64,000 bases of DNA from Haemonchus contortus (GCA_000469685.2 LS997566.1:33189303-33253302); one strand, 5' to 3'; shown: positions 47,401 to 60,822, counted from the first letter of the stretch. Made by a program: numbers and translations. Notes: a model not told the origin generated them from the sequence alone.

Positions 47401-49100
47401 GGGGTATAAGAAGATAGAAATGAAAATGCCCAGAAATACATATTACAGTATTGGCTAACGATCCAAGCGAGGAGAACAGACAAGACCGAGGTAAGGCATA
47501 CGGAACTGCTGCCCATGATGACCCTAACCGATGTGACCGTTCCGACTCTCCGTCAGCTAGTTTACCGAGTCGGTTGCCGACTGAGCGATATACTACGAAC
47601 GACACTAACCATCCGCAGAGTACGACGTTGTTTTCCGTCCCCGAAGAAATGTGACGATGTGCAAATTTGCGTGTCACATTTGGGTACGGGGCGATATTTG
47701 CCGTTGTTGTTGTCACCTCCCTGAAACTCGATCGCTGCACCCACGGTGACTGCTTGGCAACATGCCTGGAACAGGGTTCAAGGATGAGGAATCCTGACGC
47801 TATAGTCAACGGCCGAACGCTGTTTCTGCGAGTTTCAGCAGAATGAACAGCTGCGGCAGAATCTGGCCAATATCGTAGCCAGCTCTAGCGAACAGAAAGT
47901 TTGTGAACCGTCGGCTTATAACCCATAGTCACGCTTCTACTGATTCTACTCCCAGGAATTTTGGAAAGCCTTTAATCTGGGGATTAATTCATTCAATACC
48001 GAGGTAGTTGTCAAGTTCTTGACTTCATTGACTCTTTTGGAGAAGCGTTCTCCAACCACACAGTTGGAAGAGGCCGTTGAAAAGTCAGCAAAAAAAGGGC
48101 GATACTATGGAGTACAACGTGCTTATGACCGCTGCAAGGCTTTCTCGCAGTAAAAACATCAGTGAGCATATGGGAGGGGAAGAAAGTTCTTCTGCTTCAA
48201 TGGGAAGAGACTCCATTATATCGGGAAGAGGCTGGAAAAAGTGAAGGCTGTCAATTTATTGCTCATCCGACCATTCACTGCTTTCGCTCACTTCCCAAGA
48301 TTACTACTAAAACTGCGTTATGACTAGAGAATGTATAATTCCGAAAAAGGCCTCCTATCAGGTATCATGCCAATTTGGCCTACCTAAATTTGCCACTAGT
48401 ATTCCTGTCTTCCTTTTGAGGTACTTTTTCCGTCAATGATGAAATCCTTCAGAATCATTAGGCACTACATTTATATTGCCCGGTGGCAGGCTGCGCTGCG
48501 ACACCAATAGCTAAAAAAAACACTTGGAGTGAATTGGATTACCACCGCCCACCATCGGAAGTGGTGAGTGTTCAGGTTCAGTGTGGTTGAACGAACTCAA
48601 AGAAATCCTTTATGATAGGGCGAAAATTATGCAGAGATCAAGCTACGGTCATAACAGTTTCCTAAACTATCTCTTCTTAGTAAAAAGGAAGCTCAACTCC
48701 CTGAACCAAAAGAGGAGGGAAGGGAGATGGGGAGGGTACCGGTGGGGGCAATCCCTATAATGGAGCTGTTCAGGTGGTTCAAGAGTAATCCACTCAAGAG
48801 ATTATGCAACTCGGTTGTTTACCTTTACCAGGTAGATGTTTTGGATGTGGATAAGAGAAGAATTAGACGTCTCGAATCCAAAACCAATGTCACCCGGGAA
48901 AGGGGATTCGGTAATGTAATCACTCGACCACAATTGCACACACTCGTAAAAGATTCAACAGGTAACGGAACTAATAGATTGTTGAAACCAGATGCAGAAG
49001 AAAGAAAACTTCACAGGTGTGCTTTTTCCTAAAATACTAAGTCCACTTACATGCGACTTTACGGTGAGTACTGAAGAATTAGCTTTCCGCTCCCTAGACC
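44411..49100. other. No gene identified; weak coding-like blocks
   Basis: Frames worth recording: 45431-45562 plus (a 43-aa acidic/basic peptide MKLEVGDDEEPKEKRCGNV...) and 47830-48152 plus (listed separately). No family was recognised. The minus-strand frames at 45914-46234 and 47354-47809 lack splice or family support. Confidence 0.3.
47830..48152 (+). pseudogene. Coding-like block of unknown origin with internal stops
   Basis: One reading frame gives NSFNTEVVVKFLTSLTLLEK, then a Lys/Glu-rich tail ending RAYDRCKAFSQ and a TAA at about 48150. Two stops lie upstream in the same frame (around 47925 and 47940). The amphipathic, charged composition looks like a former protein, possibly from a retroelement, but I recognise no family. 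Confidence 0.25.
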
Positions 49101-49123
49101 ACCTCGAACCTTGAGTTAATGCC

Positions 49124-49517
49124 CTATTGTGAAAGCACAGTTTGTTGACAATAAGAAATCGGAAACCGACAAAAATAAGGTGTTCGGCTTGTTTTCGTCG
49201 CTTGTGGAATGCCATGAACCCTTCTGAAAGTTGGTCAACAGAACAACAAACAAGCACATTCGAAGAGATAACGAAAAAAACGTTCTCAGCATGGCAGAAG
49301 AACATGCTCCTGATAGCCTAAGTGATTGGTTCAGAACTGAACTTAAACACAATCATCAAACTTGATAGAGGCTTTTCTCAAGAGACTCCTTATGGTACTC
49401 ACTCGTCTTCGCTGTCGGGCGGTGATGATTGCTCCCAGGGGCCTAATCCCTGTGTAAGTACACTCACGCAGAACTGTTGTAGGAAATCTGGGGTATGTAA
49501 GACAGCGGAAAGAGGAG
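49124..49517 (-). CDS. Possible two-exon 3' gene end, unknown protein
   Basis: Exon 49403-49517 has a good acceptor (GATCTCAG) and a strong donor (GTGAGT). It encodes SAVLHTPDFLQQFCVSVL and ends in an acidic PPDSEDE. It joins in phase to 49124-49223, which ends in TAG. No upstream exons or family were recognised. The consensus splice sites are the only support; it may be a fragment. Confidence 0.25.
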
Positions 49518-50691
49518 CTGAGATCCAAGAAGCAAGTGATAAATCAGGGTGATATACAACGAAGGTGAATATCCTATTGAACACTAAAACGAGAAAAGAT
49601 CCGAGATAGTGGTCCTGGCAAGGGATTGGATGGTTTTACAGCTGCTGATTGAAACATGACAACCTGACTAGCTCTGTTGAATCAAATGCCACAAAACGCC
49701 GGGAAAGTCATGAACTCCAATTCAAACTCTTGCTGAACGATCCAGGTGAAATCGTGAGAGTTCATTAAGGGTTTTGCTGTATCTGACAAAGAGCCAACGC
49801 AAAGAAACCTAATGAGTCATGATATTGACATTGACGAATATCAGATAATTAGGCAGAAAACGAGAGTCGTTCCCCATGGATTCTTTTGTGATGTATGGTG
49901 CTGATAAGAGCGCGTGAAGCCTTCAGAAATACCTCAATAGTGTCGCGTGATGGAACATAACAACGACATTCTCAGCCATGTCGTGAATAACAACGGGCTA
50001 AGAGCCGACTCAAAAAGATAGAAGTTCGGAATGAAAGCTGTACAATTTCTCAGAAGGTAGCGCAATCGGAAACATTCCTAGCAATGGCATGGTATCTTCG
50101 AGAGCTTCTGCTTCTCACAATCAGACCTAAAGCCTTTGTATCAAATGAGAAATACGAGAAGGCTATTCGTTAGGCCAGAGAGGTACAGCAAAGCTTTAAA
50201 AACACCTAAAAGGGCTTCAAAATAAAAGCCCTTTTGAGCACAGCATAACCTATAGGATGTTATGGAAAGGTCTCTTGTCTTCGTTACTTAGTGGGCTTGA
50301 TGGGGAGATGCTGTCATGCCACATTCAACCTTTTTCATTTCAGACTATTGATCTGAGCAGGCCAAACTTTCCAGCTGACTTCAGGAAACGGTGACAACGA
50401 TATTTTCAAATGAAGGTGAATGATTTCATTTGACTAATGCGTGCTACATCGTCGAATTGTCTCTAATTGCCTGTAAGAGCTAGAAGAAATGCAGCAGTAA
50501 ATCATTCTCTACTGAACGTCACCTTTGGGTGGCAGCAGATTTTGTACTCCTAAACAGTGAAGAAATCGTTAGCCCTTCCTCAAGTTATGGGAGGTTACGG
50601 ATGACTTCCGAACAGCACTTCTAACTCTAAAGGGAGTCAGGGACTTGTTCAGTAATAAGCAAATCCTTTAGTTGTGTTTAGGCTCCAGTAG

Positions 50692-51060
50692 AAGAGGAAG
50701 ACGTCGAAACGCCCGGCTGTTGATAGCACCAAACAGCTCCGACTGAAACCTCCACCAAAGCCCAGGAACGTTTCCCATGAGGGCTCACGCAGTCATAAGG
50801 AGCTATGCGACGTTTCCGCCACTTTCAAACAGATAAATATCCCCTATGCACATAGTGATCGTCCCCAAAAGTACGAGTTGATTTTGTAGATGATTTCGGA
50901 GTGTTCACCAAAGTCCACGAAACAAGGTCAGGGACCCGCTACCCCTAAGACCTCCCCAGAACGCGAAAAATTTAAAGATACACAGAAGGCGGAAACGTTG
51001 TCAGCTGTTCAAGAGCATAACAGGCTCATAAAACTGAAATTGAAGCTTTTACTATGTCGG
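50692..51060 (+). pseudogene. Lys/Pro-rich coding-like block interrupted by one stop
   Basis: A single frame reads KRKTSKRPAVDSTKQLRLK, continues through DRPQKYELIL, a TAG at 50887-50889, then KSTKQGQGPATPKTSPERE and a Leu/Lys-rich helix. The basic, Pro-rich composition suggests a nucleic-acid-binding protein such as a retroelement Gag or ORF1. No diagnostic motif was seen. Confidence 0.25.
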
Positions 51061-52428
51061 ATGAGGTGAGACGTGTAAAAAATCATCGTGCAAATAGATC
51101 GCAGGCTTCTCAGCATAACTGATTTGTTTTCAAAACGAAAGACTTAACCTAATGATTAAAAAAGGATAACACGCTGCCAAGGTACCGTCTCACGTAAACG
51201 AGGGTTTGAGGAGTAGCAGGACGGTTCTACAGGTGATTATTTCAAGATGAAAAGTTTTATCATACGAGGAAGGTGCCTTCAGAGTATGAGTCTACCATGA
51301 TGGAGCGAATCGGAACCGTATCAATCAAAGTTGTCATTAATCGGTGGAATAATAAAGGGCCCCATCTTTGAGCTCTGCCTTGGTCAAACCTCATAAGGCT
51401 TTGACAAAACCATTTCAAGCTACTGATACATATGTATATGTAAAAGGATATAGTATCAAGTCCTGGGGCATTAATCAATTCCTTCTGAGGGATGCGTTCA
51501 CGCATTTGACTTCCATTCAAGATTGGTGTGGTGCATTGAATGCGTATGTGGCCTACACAACGATCTGCAACGGCCAGCTGATGTAATGTAGGCTTGAATG
51601 TCACAGTGACACGGTAGGGGGAAAAACCGGAGAGACCTTGGAAAAATGGAGAATCGCTAGTTTACAGTGAGGGAGAATCTTGAAGAAAATGGCTGTGTGA
51701 CGATGTGACATGTCTGGTGATATCACAAAATACCCCCACACTACGGAAAGTCAGCGGACATACGAAAGCCCTTCATCAGCACATTCGGTTTTCAGAAGAA
51801 GAAGATTCTTGTAGTAACATGGAATTAGAGAGGGAAGGCTGTTCTCGTTCCGAATTCGGTAAAAGAAGTCTATATTCAAGCCAATTTCCGGTATTGTTGG
51901 TAAAATCAAGACAATTCAATTTAAAAGTCACTTGTTCAGCCAAATTTGGCGGCAGAAGTTTAAGTGTCATAAAATCAACTCAGTTCTGTCGTCCATCTCA
52001 GAACGTAAGGAGTATGAGATGGTTTAAGCTTGGAGTCATGCTTACTCAGATAATACCATTTACTTTTATAGTTGCACGGAGTCCTCGGATCAATTACAAC
52101 AACATAGTTCCCAATTACTGATGGGCTTTGTTCAGCACTTCAAACAGAAAGTAATGAAGGAGGATGACACCTCTGTACTTAAACTGCAACAGAAATCGGT
52201 CATCTGCGAGAAAAATTGGCTGGCACCCTAGAGCATCATGGAGGGCTTTAGAGAAGAAAAAGAAAAATGCACAGACTTATCTGAAAATTTGAAGGGAAAA
52301 AAAGAAAAAAACAAGGGAAAGGCACAGAAGCTTCGAGCCTCGCGAAGACCGAAGTGGAGAAAGCGTTACTCACGACAGTTCGAGTCCTTCCCTGCTTTCT
52401 TGCGATCCCTTCTTTAATCCATCACTTC

Positions 52429-52758
52429 TTAACTAGCATAGATGGTCCGGGAGAATTGTAGCGATTGTGAAATTAGTAATAGTATTTGGACAAATAAAAA
52501 GAGTGCTCTTAGCTGAAGAAGCCAGTGAAAGTCAAAGACATCGGAAGCATCGCGTGATAGCATCGTGAGAGTTTGAAATCGGAGAACGAAGGAGGGGACC
52601 GGCGTAGACGCTAAGCGGCTGTCTGACCATCGAGCTCTCATCACCCGTCCGACGGCAATGGTGACTGACAGCAGAACGAAAAACAGCAGTAGCAGGTGAT
52701 GAGTCGTTAGAGAATGGCGTCCATATGCGATCAGTGGTGTCTCAACGTGCCGGGCCAT
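52429..52758 (-). CDS. Possible membrane-anchored or signal-peptide exon, unknown
   Basis: An open frame of 109 aa from ATG 52758. Polar residues 1-20 are followed by a strongly hydrophobic LLLLFFVLLSVTIAVG segment, like a type II signal anchor, and a second hydrophobic stretch near the C terminus. There are possible internal donors (GTGATG near residue 38). No homologous domain was recognised, so it could be chance. Confidence 0.25.
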   Translation of the reverse strand: MARHVETPLIAYGRHSLTTHHLLLLFFVLLSVTIAVGRVMRARWSDSRLASTPVPSFVLRFQTLTMLSRDASDVFDFHWLLQLRALFLFVQILLLISQSLQFSRTIYAS

Positions 52759-53554
52759 CTACATGTATTCAATCAAGGCTGCCACAAAGGTAAACATGCT
52801 CTACTAATCAATTCAAAGGCAAGACAGGAACGGAGGAAAATTCTTCTTATTAAAGTAGGACCCCCTCAAAATCTGGTGTCTTGAAGGGTAAAACTTAGAT
52901 ATATGCTGCTTGGAAGCCAAGTGGGGAGATTCCACTTGTTTCTCTCGCTGATAATCCCTTCATGAGCCCAGGGTTTCGCCGTAATCCCCTAGATTGCCTC
53001 CTCTATGAACCAGTGATTACTTGAGCTCGTTGGACTCGACGCGAAGTTTTTGACATTTAATCCTATTAATGAACCTACCGTTGCCAATCACAAACGGAAT
53101 GCGCCATGCAACAGTTTTGTTTTGGTTTCAAATAGCTGACCTTGACTAAAATACCAGAGCTCAAGATTTTATTCAGAACGTACTGAGGAGGCTCTTCCAT
53201 GTCAGTATAGAGAGCTTATATCCCTCCTACTTGCTGCAGTAAGCATGGAATGAAAAGATCCAGGCCGCGCTATATTACTCCTTAGGCGAGCAGGTGGGAA
53301 CCGATCTTTGGGTTTAAAGACCACATTTATCCCGGAAAATGTGCAGCGACTGAACGTGCAATCAGAAGACTCTGAAGACGGGATTCAGGCATGAAGAAAC
53401 TCCAGGAATCGTCATTAAATGATACGGGAGAGGATGGTGCCAGGAAAAAACTGATTCTTACACTCTCGAACATGTGATCAATTCTGATTTGTTTTCACAG
53501 CTGTTGTTTTCTCCTTGATGCATATGTTATCATAAGGATGCTGAGTTATTTGCA

Positions 53555-53640
53555 AAACACCAGCCTTGAACGAGATTCGAACCTACACGAAACCGGAGAT
53601 GTTCTTCGAGCTTAGCTATTTCATTAGCAGAACAATACCC
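53555..53640 (-). repeat. tRNA-like (SINE head) remnant, minus strand
   Basis: On the minus strand TAGCTAAGCTCG is A-box-like, and GGTTCGAATCTC about 35 nt later is a near-consensus B box. Another GGTTCGAAT lies on the plus strand at 53672. No stable cloverleaf was found. Confidence 0.3.
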
Positions 53641-54654
53641 GCTTTTAATGGAGACAGGACGCCAGGTTCGAATTCGCGATATCGCGCAGCGAACCTTTGA
53701 TAGTCGTCTCGCGGCATTGAATCGCTGCACAGGATCGATTCACTAGCTCGAACGCGCTTTTATATCGATCAATAATACTCGTTTCCAAAAGACCCATACA
53801 TTATGCGCTCCAACCCCTATAACGACTCCTTGACATTTTTCGGCACGGACGGGTACAGAGGACGCGCCGCTGTACCTTTTGTTCGAGCCCTTCTCCAGCA
53901 TCCGTCTCCAACCAGCTTTCGAATCCCCAAAGACGTTAGGAGGTTTTCTAGTTTGACAGGCCAGCATTATGCTCAGTCCTGCTTGGGCTCTGACCAGTAA
54001 ATGTGCAGGAAAGAATTCGTTCCATTCCCCAATCGGAAGCAAATGTGTGATGCAGCTCCAAGCGGTGAAGTTTTCCCCGAGAAGAGACCTCTGCTGGGAA
54101 ACTGTTGCCCTTCTGTCACTTTGCAAGTTATCTTGAGTTTACCCATTTCGTTCGTCTAGAGCCTATTTAACGTCATTTTCAAATTAAGCGAATAATTGCT
54201 GACAGCTGACTGTCCGGCGCAGCCTGTGGATGTGCGACTGCGACGGCTTTAATTAGAACGAGTAGCTTCCATCTCGGAATGCAAAATGATGATGATTGAT
54301 GAGAAAGTCAGAATATTCCATCAGCGAGTAAGCAAGACGAAATGCCCTTATCGTTGCGGGAACTCAAAGTTGCAATGCATACAGCCCCAATTCTTGAGAG
54401 CTCAAGGTAGAAAATTAGTTTTTATGGAAAAAAATGTGGAACGAGTTATTGGAGCAGTTCGAGGACCAAAAAACAATGCAAAAAGGGAAAAGACAATCTT
54501 CTGAGGAAGCTTGAAGTGTAGTCGACCGATGCTTTCCTGAAAAAGTGGAAAATGCTTTCGCCCTATCCAGTACTCCATGAGAAACCCTCAGGAAAATTTT
54601 ATCTCACCTTCACTTGCATTATTCCTTCTGCAGCATATTTCCTTTTAAATGAAG

Positions 54655-54890
54655 GTGGAGTAGCGGCAATGGTCGCACTATTGCACGGGACCGAATGCCG
54701 GATTGATATCCGCCTAACTGGCCGAACTGTCTATCCCCCCTAGGTCGACTAATAGGTACCAGACTAGTCGGGGAGGATAAAACCACTGACTAGTCCTTTG
54801 TTGGTCACCGCATGCCATTGTATCGGCTACATACGCATTCAAACGCCACTACGATTCCGAGTGAAAGCCAAATGCGAGGCCACATCTCAA
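54655..54890 (+). repeat. SINE-like repeat, copy 3
   Basis: Shares TTGATATCCGCC (about 54702), GG.GGATAAAA, CACCGCATGCCATTGTAT.GGCTACATACGCAT and GCCACTACGATTC with 23630-23900. The head has TAGCGGCAATGG and a degenerate B box (GGACCGAATGCC). Confidence 0.55.
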
Positions 54891-55380
54891 AACAATACCG
54901 AGAAAACAAAAAACATAAAATATTGTCAAGAGACTTCAGGATTTTGCGTTGTCCTGAAGCTCAGAGTGGGATGACAGGCGTAAAGACGGAATGCCAGCCC
55001 TTGCACGATAGATTGACGTTTGTAGATAAGAAAATATTTAAAAACATTCATGAGAAGTGATGCATATGTCATATTTCAAGATGTCTCTGATTGCTTTCGA
55101 AGGTATGGCCGTGAAAATACTGCAGAAGTGCGGAAGGTATAGGGCGAAACTGCTCTTCCAGGTCTCTAACTGAGATGTGATTTGTTGCAGTGACCGTCTT
55201 ACACAGCGAACCCCGGTCTATTTCGGACGGAATGACTGTCAAAGAAGTTAGCTCACCTTCCAAAACCCTTGATTTTCCTCCAAAAACTTCGGAACTAGAT
55301 CAAAGAATTAACTTTTGGCAGCATCAGAATATTGGTAACGATGCGGTGCAGTAGCTAAAGGCACGGAATATATTCAAGTA

Positions 55381-55605
55381 AGATAGTTTCCCGCTAAGAA
55401 GAGTCCATGGTTGACTTTGAGGACCAACAACGAACTACGTAGTTAGTCTAAGTGTCATCCTCGATGTTCGTCAAGACCTGCAGACCCAATTCACTTCAAA
55501 ATGTCATGAAGCAGCACGGCGCATCCCAGCGGACACAATCAACACTTCCATTCTGTCGCCTCACCATCAAATAGGAATGTGGCACGTAAACAACGTCAGA
55601 GAAAT
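55381..55605. repeat. 225-bp tandem duplication, unit 1
   Basis: Begins AGATAGTTTCCCGC and ends AACGTCAGAGAAAT. It matches 55610-55834 base for base as read, with AGAT between the units. Confidence 0.95.
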
Positions 55606-55609
55606 AGAT

Positions 55610-55834
55610 AGATAGTTTCCCGCTAAGAAGAGTCCATGGTTGACTTTGAGGACCAACAACGAACTACGTAGTTAGTCTAAGTGTCATCCTCGATGTTCGT
55701 CAAGACCTGCAGACCCAATTCACTTCAAAATGTCATGAAGCAGCACGGCGCATCCCAGCGGACACAATCAACACTTCCATTCTGTCGCCTCACCATCAAA
55801 TAGGAATGTGGCACGTAAACAACGTCAGAGAAAT
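55610..55834. repeat. 225-bp tandem duplication, unit 2
   Basis: Second identical unit. Complete identity in a decayed neighbourhood implies a very recent event or an assembly duplication. Confidence 0.95.
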
Positions 55835-55943
55835 TATTTTTGTCAACGGAAACGACGTATCGACGAATGAAATTCCATTAGAATCAAGAGAACACCAGGG
55901 TGTAACCGCCGTCGTTCGCAGACTGACCGAATTAGTCACCTGA
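55695..55943 (+). pseudogene. Coding-like remnant spanning tandem unit 2
   Basis: An 82-codon frame without ATG reads VRQDLQTQFTSKCHEAARR, IPADTINTSILSPHHQIGM, then NEIPLESREHQGVTAVVRR and a TGA at 55941-55943. Its first two thirds are duplicated in unit 1. The composition is protein-like; no family was recognised. Confidence 0.25.
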
Positions 55944-58900
55944 CCAGTTGGTGGTCTTGAAATACTCCTATCAGTCCAGTCGACACCCCATGTCATTCAA
56001 TAACAAATTCTTTACACTAAAACTTTTTCTAATTGTGCACGTCGCACGCGAAACCGTCCCAAAAGTCTTCGGTGTGGTCCTACACAGAAAAGCAATTTTT
56101 TTGGCTAAATAGCCAAATGCTTTGGCACTACTGCACTGCAAAGCAGTTTAAAATAATCATCCTGCCCTATATTGTCACTGTTATTTGGTTCATGACGCTA
56201 CGGCGGAGTGGTGATGCAGCGCCAGGTGGCGTGATATCGCATAAGCGTTGTCCGGGGATGGTATCCCTGATCGATACTCGACCAAGCAAACCATACCTTT
56301 GGTTCATGACGCTAATATTGTGAAACTTTCGGCAGATACTTTCTGAGCCATCTGATACCTCTGACTTCAACTGCCTTCGAGCCCGATAGCAAACCAAATG
56401 GTGCACAGATGAATGGAGCATTGCGTAAAAACGCTACTTCGAGTCCAGAAGCTGATTCCTCTAGCTCGCGAACGTCTTCAGGATCTACGCAAGCTGAGTC
56501 GTTCTCGGTCGATAAGTTCCATTAGCCTTCGCATTCGTGGTTCCATTTTTGTCAAGCCTTTTTTCACCCACTGGTGCATTAGGCATTTCTACCCAATATT
56601 TACCCACTACCCGAAGTGTTCCCTCCAGCAGAAGCTTACACTTAGCTTGCGGCCATGTCTTTAACTCGACAGCGGAATGGAAACAGCACACTGACTGGAA
56701 CATGGATCCTCAAGTTCTCTGTTGGGATCGTCGAAAAAAAGGACATCAAGCTATCTGAATTAAATTTCGAAAAGAACAAGTCTGGATATTTAGACTTGGG
56801 ATTCATGCATATAAACTTGAGACTGTCAAAACGACAATGGGGACAGGATATAGGACGAATATTGGCGATTTACACTGAACGTGCGCGAGCGCGCGGAGAA
56901 TTTTTGATAGTTGTACCGCGGCATTGAAGAGGCCACAGTACGTGCTTCTTTGACGCGGGACGGGTGGGGCAAGCGCGGCATGACGCTAGGGCCTGTCTTC
57001 CCACATCCTCGATCTATGATCGGTGAGAAGTGCTGAAGAGAATTGTTTTCAAGAAAACGTGAATGGAATCAAGTTGCCCTAGGAGAGCACGAAGTCAGCC
57101 ATGGAGGAACTATCGAGGCGGAACAACACTCGTGATAGCCAGTGAGTTACTCACTCGCTTATGGCGGGGGCACAGGCTGTTAGGGCTCGATTGAATGGGA
57201 CATGAAAGGAAAAGTAGGAGTGCACTAGGATTCCCTGCGTTCGACATCTAACACATTTGACGTGAACGGGCAATTAGTAGGATGAGCTATTGAGAACTTC
57301 GAGACGCTGTGGATTGCACTAGACGCTTCCATCACCAAAGCCATTACTCTTAGCGCATAATAACCACTCATCGTAGACAGATTAGGCAAAAAAGTTGATG
57401 GCAATGCACACGCATCACGAGCTTCGATGACTGAGTGGTCTTGCATAATTAATTTATTTCATTTTTGTTTTTCTGACCGTCTTACTCTGCAGAGCACCGA
57501 CAAGTAGTACCGTAGACACCTACTTGTGGCGAACACAACGGATCATTCAAGGGTCAATGGCAACAAATGTAGTTGGCCACTGGAAGGTCCTCTTTCCAAT
57601 TAATTCTTTCATTTCCATCTTCTTGTTCCTTTTCCTTCCAGGCCGTCAAAGGTACGTATTCGTACAGGTGCTAGAGATGACTAGGGACTGGGCTCATCAC
57701 TATGAACAAAACGTTTGTTTCTGAATTATGGTCATCCGGGAACTAGCCAGATAACCCTCGAAAGTAGCTGTTAGCCGAAGCCCTCTCTGATTTTGTGCAT
57801 TTGAGTATCCAAAAAGCGTATAGGTGCCGAGAAAATTGCTTTTTCATTGTGTTGATTGTGTGCGTAAGGCCCTTAGAAATCCACTCAAGCACAGATGAGT
57901 AGGCAATTCCAAAAATAGATCCAGTCAAAGCAGACAAAGCTATTGATCGCAAAGCAGCCCCCTAGTATAATACGAAAGTTTTTCTGGATTAGGAGTTTCG
58001 CAAAAAAGATGTGTCATGGCATGAAGACGTCCAATACAAGTCAACTGCATCAGCCATCGTTGCAGAACCCATTTCGTTCATTCCGTGTCTTATCAATTTA
58101 CACAGAGCACATATTATGCTTATATATACATACTCCTCAGTATGGCATCGAATAGCACCGAATAGCCTAGGCAGCACTTTACAGGCGGCATAGAATCTCG
58201 AAAAAATTTAAGGCACGTCGAGGTTGGATTTCAATCAAGGCTGTTTTTCAATGGTTAACAATTTCCGATGCTCAGGGCCTCTGATGGGATAACCAATTTC
58301 TACCATAGTGATTGACTTTTGACCATTTTCTAGTGGTAAGGATTATTTTCCATCGTCGCTGTCACGTAAAATGGACAAGTCAGTACTTTGATTTTACTAC
58401 AACAGCCTCAGTATGATCATCAGATGATCGACCAAAGGTATTCGCCGTGGGAACTCGTCCGCCTTGGGTGTGTACGTCGGCTAAGCTGGTTTTAGAGCCT
58501 TCAATACCAATGTTTGAAATAATTATCGCCTACAGGTAATTTTCAGTGGCAAGATGAGAAATAGAGCATCGCCGGTAATTTTATAACTTATCATAAGATT
58601 AGTATAAATTATAATTTAAAGCACAAAGTTACTGTCAAAGAGATGTCCGAATCGGACACGAAAGATAATTGTTGCAAAAAAGACGATCGGTCAAAGATCA
58701 AGCTTGGGCGAAAAATGTCTATTCAAAATCAAAAAAATGCAGTAAAGTACAAATGAAAATATATAAATCCGAAAGACACCGATTCTCATAATCACAGTAA
58801 ATTGCCCTGATGGAAGGATTATAAGAGGATTAGGGCAGAAACAATGAAGACTCATATTAATTAAAACTTTATGGCTTGCATTCAACAATGATTAGATGCT

Positions 58901-60504
58901 CCACTGAAGCAATCCAATCCAATCAAAAGAATCTCAAATATCGAATCGCCTCAATGGCTCCGTAAGTTCATAAGCAGAAATCAGTAAAGTGAGCGGCTCC
59001 GATTACTACATGAAAACAGATACTGACTACCTTCTACAAACAAACCTTGGATATTCTCTATTCAGTGGCAGAGGTGGGCTGGGTAGAAGTCACAGAGTGA
59101 GTTCTTCAGCTATTATTTACCTTCTTCTTTGTAGGATCATGTCAAAAGATAAGCCAGGGTTACAATGTAACATGAAAAAAGGAAAGTGTAATATAAGATG
59201 ATTGGAAGATGAAGTCCAGCATGGATTCGTGGCCGAACTAGTGAAAACAACTGACTGTGTGAAGCCGAGCAATTAGGTAAAAACGGTATATTACGGTATA
59301 TTACTCTCGAATATCAGATAATCTACGACAGTATAGGTCTCGTGCCAAAATTGCCATTCCGATCAGTGAGTACATATAAATGACGTCCATATTTGAAGGT
59401 ATAGTGCAGCAAAAATATTTATTTATTTATTTTTCGGATCGTAATTGACACAGAATGATGAGAGCATTTGTCAGTTAATGAAAAGGCAATCAATGAGACC
59501 GGCCACTCGAACTCGAGTGCATTCACTGCCGGTCGGCACCGCCTCAACCTCTGCTGCCACCGCGAACGCCAAACAAGCAACACCCGGCGAATTTCCTCAC
59601 TTCTAGCTAATTAGAGCTGGTAGAATAGGAAGGAGAAGGAGCCCGAAACTCATAGAACTAATCACCGTCATGCTTTCCGTCCTTTGTCTTCCGATAAAGT
59701 ATATATACTACTGAGAGACGGGCAGTTGGATCCGTCAGAGTCAGCAACCTCACTACACATAACTCAATCCTTTTTCATTGAATCACTGCGGCTATTTTTC
59801 TCTAACATGATGAATAAGCTTCTGATTAGCAGTGGGCTAATGTGTGATCCTTTGCATTACCACTAACAAATGATAGGCAGGGAATAGGAACATATGGCAT
59901 TAATTTAAGGCTACTTGTCTGTACGGAATTTGGTCCGAATAGGACGCTATGGATGATGTTTTGCTTTAAAGAAATTCAGAAATTGCTCAAGAACGCAGTC
60001 GTGATTATGCCTCCTTTACTCCTCTGGCTAGTGCTGGAAATGAGTTGTTATAAGGGGAAGCGAGTTATCAGCACTTTGGTGCTCCTTTTTGATTTCTTCC
60101 CCATTGGTGTGTTATCCAGCATAAACGCTCTCATCCCCTTATTGTTTGGGTATATTGTTGATTCCTTTACTAGTTATGTCTTCGGCAGCGGTTTTGTAGA
60201 AATTCTATAATAGCCTCCAATGTCTTCAGGTGGAGTGGCGAAACCGAGGATGAGTCAGCTAACATGGCATGTAAGGGCGTTGGGTCGTAAATCGTGACCT
60301 TTCTCTCTGTAGAAACTTCAAGTATCCCATTTGACTATCATCAGAGGTAGTCATTTAGATTTGCTGTGATTCTGGTCACCAGTCTTGCTACAACTTTGGA
60401 AAGCCTAGACCGTTCACCTGAAAGATAAATATATATCCAATTGGATAGTATACAACCTTCACATCGATAGGATGTCGTCCATTTCTCATGGTGCGGTATG
60501 ACTG
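55944..60504. other. No identified gene
   Basis: Contains only unsupported short frames (for example 56033-56323, 56655-56927 and 59953-60210 plus) and a TTTA-repeat near 59420. I found no exon with convincing splice context. Confidence 0.4.
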
Positions 60505-60822
60505 TCAAGTCACTGGGTAGATTCTGCTGGGTAGGCGGCAATTCAGGGACTTCACGGAACTTTGATCAGCAGAATCTTCTATGCAGTAGTCCGTGGCTAC
60601 AAAGAACAACTCGTGCAATTTCACGGCCCATCTACTTTGCCAATCTGAAAGCTTGCCCTTTTGACAAAAAAAGGCGCTTGTCTATACGGCGTCATGAACC
60701 TCGGGGCCACCTCTGGTAACCAATGATTGCAAATTGAGAAGTGCATCAAAGACCTCACCTTCCTTCCCCAATTCATATTCCAACTCATCATTTCTAACGC
60801 TAAACGAATTGTATACATCTGA
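60505..60822 (-). CDS. Possible small gene end, two exons, unknown
   Basis: Exon 60759-60822 follows an ATTATTCAG acceptor and ends at a GTGAGG donor, encoding SDVYNSFSVRNDELEYELGK. It joins in phase to 60505-60644 (acceptor AGCTTTCAG), encoding RWAVKLHELFFVATDYCIED to RIYPVT and a TGA. A first exon was not found; the ATG at 60890 does not join in phase. It begins right after the polyadenylation signal of the next gene, so it may be a separate downstream gene. Confidence 0.35.
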
